In this document: piece after piece, positions 26,220 to 33,583 of the stretch
How positions within the stretch are numbered: the stretch's first letter is position 1
Layout of the letters: each line of letters starts with the position of its first letter
Assembly (NCBI RefSeq): GCF_021495345.1
Contig: NZ_CP099397.1
Coordinates: 4,402,001-4,466,000, forward strand
Source: Pseudomonas hydrolytica
GTDB lineage: Bacteria > Pseudomonadota > Gammaproteobacteria > Pseudomonadales > Pseudomonadaceae
Direction: 5' to 3'
DNA: 64,000 bases
Position numbers and translations under genes: made by a program
The notes under the pieces: generated by a model
Database searches by the model: none
Seen by the model: only the letters and a program-made list of their open reading frames with translations
Told to the model about the DNA's origin: nothing

Positions 26220-27098
26220 ATGCACGCGCCCCATGCCAGGCTGATGCGCCTGGCCACCCGGGCAGCGCTGACAGTAGCGCTGACCCTGGTGCTGGCCAAG
26301 GCCATCGCCTGGTGGCTGAGCGGCTCGGTCAGCCTGCTGGCGGGTCTGACCGATTCGCTGCTCGACAGTGCCGCCTCGCTGATCAACCTGATCGCCGTGC
26401 ATTTCGCCCTGCGCCCGGCCGACGAGGACCACCGCTACGGCCATGGCAAGGCCGAGGCCCTGGCGGGTTTGGGCCAGGCGCTGTTCATCGGCGTCAGCGC
26501 GGTGCTCATCGGTCTGCAGGGCATCGAGCGCCTGCAGGCGCCGCAGCCGCTGGAGGCCGAGGGCGTCGGCATTGCGGTGATGCTGCTGTCACTGGCACTG
26601 ACCCTCGCCCTGCTGGGCTTCCAGCGCAAGGTGGTACGCGAGACCGGCTCCACCGCCATCCACGCCGATTCCCTGCACTACCGCTCCGACATCCTGCTCA
26701 ATAGCAGCATCCTGCTCGCCCTGCTGCTGACCCGCTTCGGCTGGCTGCAGATGGATGCGATCTTCGCCATCGGCATCGCCTTCTACATCTTCTGGAGCGC
26801 CATCAGCATCGTGCGCGGCGCGGTGGCGGTGCTGATGGACGAGGCGCTGCCCAGCGAGGTCAGCCAGCACATGCACCAGCTCGCCTGCGCCGTGCCCGGC
26901 GTACTCGGCGCACACGACCTGCGCACCCGCGTCTCTGGCACCCGCTGGTTCGTCCAGTTGCATCTGGAGCTGCCGGGCGAGATGAGCCTGTCCGAGGCGC
27001 ACGCGCACTGCGTGGCAGTGGAGCGAGCGATTCGCGAGCATTACCCGAGATCCGAAGTGCTGGTGCATGCCGACCCGCCCGAGGTCGTCAGGCACTGA
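26220..27098 (+). CDS. fieF: Cation diffusion facilitator FieF/YiiP (Zn/Fe exporter)
   Basis: This 292-residue CDF protein exports divalent metals (Zn, Fe, Cd) from the cytoplasm in exchange for protons. Metal site A residues fall at the E. coli YiiP positions D45, D49, H153 and D157, and the site B residues D68, H71 and H75 are also present. Six membrane helices and a cytoplasmic ferredoxin-like domain (from about residue 205) follow the family plan. It starts 4 bases after the lipoprotein gene. The downstream hairpin has its T run only on the opposite strand. Confidence 0.93.
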   Translation: MHAPHARLMRLATRAALTVALTLVLAKAIAWWLSGSVSLLAGLTDSLLDSAASLINLIAVHFALRPADEDHRYGHGKAEALAGLGQALFIGVSAVLIGLQGIERLQAPQPLEAEGVGIAVMLLSLALTLALLGFQRKVVRETGSTAIHADSLHYRSDILLNSSILLALLLTRFGWLQMDAIFAIGIAFYIFWSAISIVRGAVAVLMDEALPSEVSQHMHQLACAVPGVLGAHDLRTRVSGTRWFVQLHLELPGEMSLSEAHAHCVAVERAIREHYPRSEVLVHADPPEVVRH

Positions 27099-27152
27099 GA
27101 CTGGCCCCTCGACTGCCGTAGCCGGCCTCGCGATTGGCCATTTGCAGGCCAT

Positions 27153-27174
27153 AAAAAAGGGGCCTTGCGGCCCC
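27153..27174 (-). terminator. Rho-independent terminator, minus strand only
   Basis: Read on the minus strand, GGGGCC-GCAA-GGCCCC is followed by six T residues. There is no T run on the plus strand, so it serves a leftward transcript rather than fieF. As no leftward gene is annotated upstream, it implies an unannotated RNA from the 27.2-27.4 kb region. Confidence 0.85.
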
Positions 27175-27390
27175 CTCGGGGAATCTGTCCGGTACTGGCG
27201 ATGTTGTCGCCGCTTTCGTCGCCCGCCTGGTTGGGCAGTGCGGACCCGGGTGCCGGTGCGGTCCGGTAGGACCGTCGGCGCCGGCTCACCTGGTTGGGCG
27301 AGTCCGGTAGGACTTGTCGTCCGGGCCGTGAAACTGAGAGAAAGCTTACGCCTGTGGCGCCGAAAGAAGATTGCGAATATTGCTTATCGA
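27153..27390 (-). ncRNA. Candidate small RNA with repeated C-rich hairpin loops
   Basis: A leftward RNA ending at the minus-strand terminator would carry two hairpins with identical UACC tetraloops (CGGUCC-UACC-GGACCG at 27259-27274 and AGUCC-UACC-GGACU at 27301-27314), a third UACCGGAC copy at 27187-27194, and two GCCCAACCAGG copies (27226-27236, 27289-27299). C-rich loops of this kind can pair with ribosome binding sites. The 5' end is a guess; a weak TTGCGC hexamer lies near 27401-27406. I do not recognise it as a named Pseudomonas RNA. Confidence 0.5.
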
Positions 27391-27438
27391 CCAGGCTATT
27401 GCGCAATTTTCACCTAAAGGATCATCATTGCTCGCAAT
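27370..27438. promoter_or_regulatory. Cluster of ATTGC/GCAAT boxes upstream of the Lrp regulator
   Basis: ATTGCGAATATTGC starts at 27370, the palindrome ATTGCGCAAT at 27398 and ATTGCTCGCAAT at 27427, that is at 28-29 base steps up to 23 bases before the regulator start. Lrp/AsnC proteins usually bind phased, partly palindromic sites and control their own gene, so autoregulation is likely. The sites also flank the presumed 5' end of the opposite-strand RNA. Confidence 0.5.
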
Positions 27439-27460
27439 TCGATAACGGGGACCGCGCGCA

Positions 27461-27940
27461 ATGAACAAACTCGACCGCTACGACCTGAACATTCTTGCCG
27501 AATTGCAGCGCGACGCCGGGCTGTCCAATCAGGAACTGGCCGAACGTATCGGCCTGTCGCCCTCGCCCTGCTCGCGCCGGGTCAAACAACTGGAAGACGA
27601 TGGCTACATTCTCGGCCAGGTGGCGCTGCTCGACCGCAAGAAGCTCGGCCTGAGCCTGACCGCCTACGTGCTGATCGGCATGGACCGGCATACGCCGGAG
27701 CGCTTCGAACATTTTCAGGAACAGATTCGCAAATGCCCGGAGGTGCTGGAGTGCTGCCTGGTCACCGGCATGGACGCTGACTACCAGCTGAAGGTGGTGG
27801 TACCGGACATGGATCATTACCAGAAGCTGCTGCTGGGCACCCTGACCCGCATCGATGGCGTATCCAGCGTGCGCTCGAGCTTCGTGCTGCAGCAGATCCT
27901 GTCCAGCACCCAGTTGCCGTTACAGCACCTGCGCGACTGA
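27461..27940 (+). CDS. Lrp/AsnC-family transcriptional regulator
   Basis: This 159-residue protein has an N-terminal helix-turn-helix (LDRYDLNILAELQRDAGLSNQELAERIGLSPSPCSRRVKQLE) and a C-terminal RAM/AsnC ligand domain (VLECCLVTGMDADYQLKVVVPDMDHY). Such proteins sense amino acids as octamers. The neighbours do not include an obvious amino-acid operon, so the regulon cannot be named. ATTGC boxes upstream suggest self-control. Confidence 0.9.
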   Translation: MNKLDRYDLNILAELQRDAGLSNQELAERIGLSPSPCSRRVKQLEDDGYILGQVALLDRKKLGLSLTAYVLIGMDRHTPERFEHFQEQIRKCPEVLECCLVTGMDADYQLKVVVPDMDHYQKLLLGTLTRIDGVSSVRSSFVLQQILSSTQLPLQHLRD

Positions 27941-27977
27941 AAGTCGCAGGGAGAAACGGATCATGCCGCGGTCCAAG

Positions 27978-28009
27978 ACAGGGCGCGTATAATCCCCGCC
28001 CTGTTTTTT
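27978..28009 (+). terminator. Terminator of the Lrp gene, with a -10-like box in its loop
   Basis: An 8-bp stem ACAGGGCG/CGCCCTGT is followed by six T residues. The 11-base loop contains TATAAT (27988-27993), a perfect -10 hexamer that could start the DUF2788 transcript 30-40 bases upstream of its ATG. No good -35 is visible at 17 bases. Confidence 0.7.
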
Positions 28010-28030
28010 CCGTCCGAATCCCGAGGTCCC

Positions 28031-28249
28031 ATGGAAACCGAACAATTCGAAGCCCTGATGATGTACGTGCTGGTCGGCGGGCTGATGCTGTTCATGTTCT
28101 TCATCATCTGGGACCTGGCGAAGAAGTCCAAGGCCGGCCGTCTCGGCACCGCCATCCTGTTCCTCGGCCTGGGCCTGTGCCTGTTCGCCTTCCTGGCGAA
28201 ACCCATCATCACCTACATCATCGAGACCGCACGCGGTATCCACGGCTGA
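28031..28249 (+). CDS. DUF2788 small membrane protein
   Basis: This 72-residue protein has two membrane helices (about residues 9-29 and 41-62) separated by a basic cytoplasmic turn DLAKKSKAGRLG. From memory it matches DUF2788, a small family common in Pseudomonas and relatives with no known function. A possible -10 element lies in the upstream terminator loop. Confidence 0.85.
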   Translation: METEQFEALMMYVLVGGLMLFMFFIIWDLAKKSKAGRLGTAILFLGLGLCLFAFLAKPIITYIIETARGIHG

Positions 28250-28288
28250 CGTATCGCCCAGCGCCCGCCACGCGTCCGATCGATTCAG

Positions 28289-28309
28289 GGCCGCCTTGGT
28301 GAGGCGGCC
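28289..28309 (+). other. Hairpin between DUF2788 and globin genes
   Basis: A perfect 8-bp stem GGCCGCCT/AGGCGGCC with a 5-base loop lies 21 bases before the globin start. No T run follows; it may stabilise or attenuate the message. Confidence 0.5.
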
Positions 28310-28329
28310 AGCAACCCAAGGAGTTACAC

Positions 28330-28722
28330 ATGAGCGCCGCCAATCTGGTGATGCAGAGCTATGGACGCTGCTGCGCCAGCCCCGCCTTCTTCGACGATTT
28401 CTACCGCCACTTCCTCGCCAGCTCGCCGCTGATCCGCGAGAAGTTCGTCGATACCGACATGAGCGCGCAGAAGCAGCTGCTGCGCCAGGGCATCATGAAT
28501 CTGGTGATGCATGCCCGCGGCATGCCGGACACCAAGCTGCGCGCCCTTGGCGAATCGCACTCGCGCCAGCGCCTGGATATCCGCCCCGAACTCTACGACC
28601 TGTGGCTCGACGCGCTACTGCTGACCATCAGCGAACACGACAAGGAGTGCGACGCGGACATACGCCAGGCCTGGCGTGAAGTGCTGAACAAAGGTATCGC
28701 CGTGATCAAGGGCGGTTATTGA
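28330..28722 (+). CDS. Bacterial single-domain globin
   Basis: This 130-residue protein looks like a haem globin. The likely proximal histidine is H77 in ALGESHSRQRLDI, with a distal-side helix FYRHFLASSPLIREKF and the final helix WREVLNKGIAVIKGGY. No reductase domain is fused. Roles in such proteins include O2 sensing or NO handling; none can be assigned here. AAGGAG is present 6 bases before the ATG. Confidence 0.8.
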   Translation: MSAANLVMQSYGRCCASPAFFDDFYRHFLASSPLIREKFVDTDMSAQKQLLRQGIMNLVMHARGMPDTKLRALGESHSRQRLDIRPELYDLWLDALLLTISEHDKECDADIRQAWREVLNKGIAVIKGGY

Positions 28723-28848
28723 TTCAGGTCATTTCGCCAGGGTCGGCCTCTGCGACAAAACGTCCGCTGCGCGGTGCGCCTCACCGATCACCGCGGCCGT
28801 CGCCGTTCTCCTCCTGTACCCGTCGTCCAGCGGCGACACGGGAACCCT

Positions 28849-28893
28849 GGTGCGCGCGGCGCACCCTACGGGGACACCGGCGCCGTGCGCACC
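28849..28893. repeat. Degenerate copy of the GTAGGGTGCGCC repeat family
   Basis: GGTGCGCGCGGCGCACCCTACG at 28849-28870 matches one arm of the pairs at 52822-52882 and 58805-58893, and a shortened inverted partner (GCGCCGTGCGCACC) follows at 28880-28893. It lies between the globin and RluE genes. Confidence 0.65.
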
Positions 28894-28916
28894 CACTTCG
28901 CCGGCAGTGGCGTTCC

Positions 28917-29537
28917 CTATGGCAATAACGCCGGGACCTCGCACCATTGACCAGGTTGCAGGCCACTCAACGTCCAGGGGCCGATGGCCACACGCACCAG
29001 GCGCAGCGTGGGCAGGCCCACCGCGGCGGTCATGCGCCGCACCTGGCGGTTGCGCCCCTCGCGGATCACCAGCTCCAGCCAACTGGTCGGCACGCTCTTG
29101 CGAAAGCGCACCGGCGGATTCCTGTCCCACAGCTGCGGTTCGTCCAATAGCCGCGCCTCGGCCGGCAGGGTCGGGCCGTCATTGAGCGTCACGCCATCGC
29201 GCAACTGCTGCAGCTGCGCCTCGCTCGGTTCGCCCTCCACCTGCACCCAGTAAGTCTTCGCCAGCTTGTGCCTAGGGTCGGCGATGCGCGCCTGCAGGCG
29301 GCCGTCGTTGGTCAGCAGCAGCAGGCCTTCGCTGTCGCGATCCAGGCGCCCGGCCGGATAGACGCCGGGCACCTCGACGAAGTCCTTGAGGGTGGCGCGG
29401 CCCTGCTCGTCGTTGAACTGGGTCAGCACGTCGAACGGCTTGTTCAGCAGGATCAGCCGCGGCTGCGCGGGCGGCGCCTTGGCCACACGGTGCGGGGTAG
29501 CGGGACGGCGACTGGCAGGAGGACGAGGGCGAGACAT
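28917..29537 (-). CDS. rluE: 23S rRNA pseudouridine synthase RluE (RsuA family)
   Basis: This 206-residue enzyme isomerises a uridine of 23S rRNA (U2457 in E. coli for RluE). The catalytic aspartate is D66 in [27 protein letters not shown] and [14 protein letters not shown] are typical of the RsuA/RluE branch. It has no S4 domain, as expected for RluE. The ATG at 29537 is preferred; a GTG at 29579 adds only a low-complexity leader. The stop lies opposite a repeat-rich intergenic stretch. Confidence 0.87.
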   Translation of the reverse strand: MSRPRPPASRRPATPHRVAKAPPAQPRLILLNKPFDVLTQFNDEQGRATLKDFVEVPGVYPAGRLDRDSEGLLLLTNDGRLQARIADPRHKLAKTYWVQVEGEPSEAQLQQLRDGVTLNDGPTLPAEARLLDEPQLWDRNPPVRFRKSVPTSWLELVIREGRNRQVRRMTAAVGLPTLRLVRVAIGPWTLSGLQPGQWCEVPALLP

Positions 29538-29661
29538 GCGACAGGCTTCGGTGGAACTGGGCCTTGCAGTGTAACTCACGATAAGCGGCGCTGATGGTGC
29601 TTCCCCGCCGCGACGCGGCGACTAAGCTGCTGATTCCCTCCCCTCGAAACAGGAGTCAGCC

Positions 29662-30693
29662 ATGAGCAGCAGCGCCGAACTCGCCACTTTCAGCGGCTGG
29701 GCCGCCACCGCGCCCAAGGCACCATTGGAGCCCCTGAGCTACGACCCTGGCCCGCTGGGTGCCGAGGAAGTCGAGATCGCGGTGGAATACTGCGGCATCT
29801 GCCACTCCGACCAGTCGATGATCGACAACGAATGGGGCAACGCGCGCTACCCCTTCATCCCCGGTCATGAAGTGGTGGGCACCGTCGTCCGTCTCGGCGA
29901 GCAGGCGCGCGGCCTCAAGCTGGGCCAGCGCGTCGGCATCGGCTGGTACAAGGGCAGCTGCATGCATTGCGGCTCGTGCATGGAGGGCTCGCACCAGCTG
30001 TGCCGTTCGGTGAAGCCGACCATCGTCGGCAGCCACGGCGGCTTCGCCGACCGCCTGCGCTCGCACTGGGCCTGGGCCGTGCCGCTGCCCGACGGGCTCG
30101 ACCCGGCATTGGTCGGCCCACTGTTCTGCGCCGGCTCCACGGTGTTCAGCCCGCTGCTGGAATTCGACATCAAGCCCACCGACCGCGTCGGCGTGGTCGG
30201 CATCGGTGGCCTCGGCCACCTGGCGCTGCGTTTTCTCAACGCCTGGGGCTGCGAGGTGACCGCCTTCACCTCCTCGCTGAACAAACAGGACGAAGCCAAG
30301 CGCCTGGGCGCGCACAAGGTGGTGGCCTCCACCGACAGCGCAGCGATGAAGGCGATTGCCGGCACGCTGGATTTTCTCCTGGTCACCGCCAGCGCCGATC
30401 TGGACTGGCAGGCGTTGATCGCCACCCTGCGTGGCAAGGGTCGCCTGCACTTCGTCGGCATCGTGCCCAGCGCCATCCCGGTGCACGTGTTCAACCTGAT
30501 CCCGCAGCAGAAGAGCCTGTCCGGCTCGCCAGTGGGCTCGCCGAGCACCATGGCGACCATGTTGGAGTTCTGCGCCCGCCACCAGATCCTGCCGCAGGTC
30601 GAGCAATTCCCCATGAGCCAGGTGAACGCGGCCATCGACCACCTGCGCAGCGGCAAGGCGCGCTATCGCGTGGTGCTCGACGCCAGCAAATGA
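29662..30693 (+). CDS. Zinc-dependent alcohol/aldehyde reductase (YahK/Adh, NAD(P)-dependent)
   Basis: This 343-residue medium-chain dehydrogenase has catalytic zinc ligands in VEYCGICHSD and PGHEVVG, the structural zinc cysteines C-x2-C-x2-C-x7-C in SCMHCGSCMEGSHQLC, and the cofactor motif GIGGLGHLAL. It fits the cinnamyl-alcohol/YahK group of broad-range aldehyde reductases. AGGAG precedes the ATG. The next gene on the same strand follows closely. Confidence 0.92.
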   Translation: MSSSAELATFSGWAATAPKAPLEPLSYDPGPLGAEEVEIAVEYCGICHSDQSMIDNEWGNARYPFIPGHEVVGTVVRLGEQARGLKLGQRVGIGWYKGSCMHCGSCMEGSHQLCRSVKPTIVGSHGGFADRLRSHWAWAVPLPDGLDPALVGPLFCAGSTVFSPLLEFDIKPTDRVGVVGIGGLGHLALRFLNAWGCEVTAFTSSLNKQDEAKRLGAHKVVASTDSAAMKAIAGTLDFLLVTASADLDWQALIATLRGKGRLHFVGIVPSAIPVHVFNLIPQQKSLSGSPVGSPSTMATMLEFCARHQILPQVEQFPMSQVNAAIDHLRSGKARYRVVLDASK

Positions 30694-30752
30694 CAGCATG
30701 GGCGCGGAGCTGGCATGCTCTGCGCCCCGCTTCATCCAAGATGCCTGCCCTC

Positions 30753-31193
30753 ATGCCACTGACTCTCGACACCCCCAGCCCTGCCGAACTGCCCACCCTG
30801 GTGGAAATCTGGGAGGCCGCCGTGCGCGCCACCCACCACTTCCTGCCGGAGAGCGACCTGCAGGTAATCAAGCCGCTGCTGCGCGAGCAGTATTTCCCGG
30901 CCGTGCAGCTGACCTGCGCACGCGATGATGCGGGGCGAATCCTGGGTTTTCTCGGCACGGCCGAGGGCATGGTGGAAATGCTCTTCGTCGACCCGGCCTG
31001 TCACGGTCAGGGCGTGGGCAAGCGGCTGATGCGCCACGCCATCGACGAGCTGGGCGCTACGCGGGTCGACGTCAACGAGCAGAACCCGCAGGCCGTTGGT
31101 TTCTACCAGCACCTGGGTTTCGTGGTGACCGATCGCTCGCGTCTGGATGGCGGCGGGCGGCCCTTTCCGATTCTGCATATGTCTCTTGGCTAA
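30753..31193 (+). CDS. GNAT N-acetyltransferase, YjaB type
   Basis: This 146-residue protein resembles E. coli YjaB in length and layout: PTLVEIWEAAVRATHHFL, EMLFVDPACHGQGVGKRLMRHA (acetyl-CoA loop) and VDVNEQNPQAVGFYQHLGFVVTDRS. The acceptor is not known. The ATG at 30753 gives the YjaB-like N-terminus; ATGs at 30741 and at 30690 (overlapping the dehydrogenase stop) are in frame and possible. Confidence 0.83.
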   Translation: MPLTLDTPSPAELPTLVEIWEAAVRATHHFLPESDLQVIKPLLREQYFPAVQLTCARDDAGRILGFLGTAEGMVEMLFVDPACHGQGVGKRLMRHAIDELGATRVDVNEQNPQAVGFYQHLGFVVTDRSRLDGGGRPFPILHMSLG

Positions 31194-32530
31194 ACGGGCC
31201 AGGCTGCGACTATCCCTTCCAATGCACGCTTGAGCTCAACCCGGCTGGCCGCCGCGGCGAGGCTGATGCGCACCGCATGCCCCGGATTGGCCTCCACCGC
31301 GAATACCTCGGCCGGCACCACCTCCACGCCATGCTGCCGACAGGCCTCGGCCAAACCGGCCGGCGGCGCGCCATCGAGCCACAGATGCGGCGCCACCGCC
31401 CTGCCCTGCGGCATGCGCGGCCCGAGCACCCGCGCGGCCAGGCGCCAGCGCTGCTGCAATTCCTCGATCTGCCAGGCCAGGCGCCGTTCGGCGATGCCGC
31501 TTTCGACCCATTCGCAGGCCAGCGCCAGGCTCAGCGGCGTCACCGCCCAGCGGGTGGCCTGGGCTTCGGGGTCGATACGCTCGAGCAGCTCGGGTGCGCC
31601 GGCGATAAAACCCAGGCGCAAACCCGGGGCCACGCTCTTGGACAGGCTGCTGATCAGCAGACAGCGTTCGGCCACCTGCACCGCCAGTGGCGCCGCGCTG
31701 CCGAGCACGCCGTAGACGTCATCCTCGACGATCCACAGCTCGCGTCGGCGCGCCACCTCGGCGATGGCGGCGCGCCGCTCGGCGTCCAGACTGGCGCCAG
31801 TGGGGTTCTGCAGGCAGGGGGTAAGCACCACCACGCGAGCACCGGTGGCACGTGCCTGGCGGTCGAGCTCGTCGGGCAGGATGCCGCGCTCGTCCATCGC
31901 CACGCCATGCAGCGGCAGGCGCAACTGGCGCGCGGCGGCCTTGATCCCCGGCGCGGTGAAGCGCTCTACCAGAATCGGCTCGCCGGCCTCGCACAGCGCC
32001 AGCAGCGCTGCGGAGACGCCCTGCTGGGCGCCGGCGCAGAGCAGCAGGCCGTTCGGCGCCAGTTCCAGGCCGCGGCGGCGCAGCCAGGTGGCGCCGGCCA
32101 GGTGCGCGCGCTCGACCAGCGCCGCCGAGGGATAGGCCTGCAGCCCATCCAGCTCGCCGCGTGCAGCCAGCGCGGCAAGGCTGACGGACAGGTCGCGGTT
32201 GTCCGGATCGTGCACCGGCACATTGGTCGACAGGTCGATCAGTTCACCCTGCGCAGCCGGTTGCTTGAGGCGGAACAGGCTCGCCTCGCGGCTACCGGCC
32301 AGCACGTAGGTGCCGCGGCCGACCTCGCCGGAGACCAGATGCCGACGCGCCGCCTCGCGGTAGGCGAGCATCACCGTGCTCGGGTTGATACCCAGCGTCC
32401 AGGCCAGGCGCCGCTGCGGCGGCAGGCGTTCGCCGGGCTTGAGTTCACCGCGGCCGATGGCGGCGGCGATGGCCTCCACCAGGGCGAGGTAGGTGGGCAA
32501 GGAAATGCTGGACAGGTCAGGGAGCCACAT
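31190..32530 (-). CDS. MocR-type (GntR-aminotransferase) transcriptional regulator
   Basis: This 446-residue protein joins a GntR winged helix (LSSISLPTYLALVEAIAAAIGRGELKPGERLPPQRRLAWTLGINPSTVMLAYREAARRH split over the first 75 residues) to a fold-type I aminotransferase domain with PLP lysine in SSLSKSVAPGLRLGF and WIVEDDVYG. Such MocR regulators use PLP or its aldimines as effector. Its start is 81 bases from the divergent dehydratase gene, and the gap holds the two-repeat operator. Its stop overlaps the YjaB-like gene end. It most likely controls the dehydratase. Confidence 0.9.
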   Translation of the reverse strand: MWLPDLSSISLPTYLALVEAIAAAIGRGELKPGERLPPQRRLAWTLGINPSTVMLAYREAARRHLVSGEVGRGTYVLAGSREASLFRLKQPAAQGELIDLSTNVPVHDPDNRDLSVSLAALAARGELDGLQAYPSAALVERAHLAGATWLRRRGLELAPNGLLLCAGAQQGVSAALLALCEAGEPILVERFTAPGIKAAARQLRLPLHGVAMDERGILPDELDRQARATGARVVVLTPCLQNPTGASLDAERRAAIAEVARRRELWIVEDDVYGVLGSAAPLAVQVAERCLLISSLSKSVAPGLRLGFIAGAPELLERIDPEAQATRWAVTPLSLALACEWVESGIAERRLAWQIEELQQRWRLAARVLGPRMPQGRAVAPHLWLDGAPPAGLAEACRQHGVEVVPAEVFAVEANPGHAVRISLAAAASRVELKRALEGIVAAWPV

Positions 32531-32531
32531 T

Positions 32532-32565
32532 GTTTGCCATGCAATATAAAGATTTATCCATACAA
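32532..32565 (-). promoter_or_regulatory. MocR operator, two direct repeats two helical turns apart
   Basis: On the minus strand TTGTATGGATAAA (32553-32565) and TTGCATGGCAAAC (32532-32544) form direct repeats with a 21-base period. MocR-type regulators are known to bind such tandem direct repeats spaced by two helical turns in the intergenic region to a divergent target. The AT-rich content contrasts with the surroundings and the sites overlap where both promoters must lie. Confidence 0.7.
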
Positions 32566-32610
32566 TGCGCCGCACTAGCATCGGGGTCAACACCACCCGG
32601 AGTGCCCGTC

Positions 32611-33582
32611 ATGTTCGACCTCGCCCAACTGCGCCAAAGCGCACAACTGGTTCACCGCCATATGGCGCCCACGCCACAGCTGAGCTGGCCGCTGCTGTGC
32701 GAGCGCACGGGTTGCGAGTTGTGGGTCAAGCACGAGAACCACGCCCCCACCGCCGCCTTCAAGGTGCGCGGCGGGCTGGTCTATATCGACGCGCTGCTGC
32801 GCCGCGAGCCGCAGGTGCGCGGGCTGGTCACCGCCACCCGCGGCAACCATGGTCAGAGCCTGGCGCTGGCCGCGCGTCAGGCCGGCCTGGCGATTCGTAT
32901 CCTGGTGCCGCAGGGCAACGCCCGCGAGAAGAATGCGGCGATGCGCGCCCTCGGCGCCGAGGTGATCGAACATGGCCGCGACTTCGACGAAGCGCGCGCC
33001 GAAGCCGCGCGCCTGGCCGAACGCGACGGCCTGCACTGGGTGCCGTCACTGCACGAGGATCTGGTGCGCGGCGTGGCCACCTATGCCCTGGAGCTGCTGG
33101 AGGCGCTGCCGAACCTGCGCCGAGTGTACGTGCCCATCGGCCTCGGTTCGGGCATCTGCGGGATGATCCGCACCCGCGACCTGCTCGGCCTCGACACCGA
33201 AATCGTCGGCGTGGTCGCCAGCGGCGCCGATGCCTACGCGCAGAGTTTCGAGCAGGGTTGCCTGGTACAGACCGAACGCGCCGACACCCTGGCCGACGGC
33301 ATGGCCTGTCGTCAGCCGCAGCCATTGGCGCTGGAGATGATCCGCGCCGGTGCCGCGCGCATCGTGCGCGTGAGCGATGAGGAGATTCGCGCCGCCATCC
33401 GCGCCTATCACGAGGACACCCACAACCTCGCCGAGGGCGCCGGCGCCGCCGCGCTGGCCGCGCTGATGCAGGAGCGCGAGCGCAACGCCGGCCAGCGTGT
33501 GGCCGTGGTGCTCAGCGGCGCCAATATCGACCGCGCTGCGCTGGCCGAACTGCTGCGTGACGAGGCGCCGGTCGCGGCCTGA
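32611..33582 (+). CDS. PLP-dependent threonine/serine dehydratase-like enzyme
   Basis: This 323-residue fold-type II PLP enzyme has the Schiff-base lysine K51 in TAAFKVRGG, phosphate loop GLGSGICGM and the substrate loop TATRGNHGQS. It lacks the C-terminal ACT regulatory domain of IlvA and so fits catabolic threonine/serine dehydratase or threo-3-hydroxyaspartate dehydratase. GGAG precedes the ATG. It is divergent from the MocR gene and probably its main target. Confidence 0.87.
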   Translation: MFDLAQLRQSAQLVHRHMAPTPQLSWPLLCERTGCELWVKHENHAPTAAFKVRGGLVYIDALLRREPQVRGLVTATRGNHGQSLALAARQAGLAIRILVPQGNAREKNAAMRALGAEVIEHGRDFDEARAEAARLAERDGLHWVPSLHEDLVRGVATYALELLEALPNLRRVYVPIGLGSGICGMIRTRDLLGLDTEIVGVVASGADAYAQSFEQGCLVQTERADTLADGMACRQPQPLALEMIRAGAARIVRVSDEEIRAAIRAYHEDTHNLAEGAGAAALAALMQERERNAGQRVAVVLSGANIDRAALAELLRDEAPVAA

Positions 33583-33583
33583 C

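Larger units (their letters stand above)
27099..27460. other. Intergenic region between fieF and the Lrp regulator
   Basis: This 362-base region holds a leftward terminator, a candidate small RNA on the minus strand built from repeated hairpins, and three ATTGC-type boxes next to the regulator gene, all listed separately. I see no credible protein gene; an open reading frame of 121 codons on the minus strand crosses the hairpins and the fieF end but has no ribosome binding site or family resemblance. Confidence 0.7.

Noticed and set aside
27041..27406. A 121-codon minus-strand frame over the candidate small RNA.
   Set aside because: No start signal or recognisable family; the tetraloop hairpins and terminator explain the region better as RNA.
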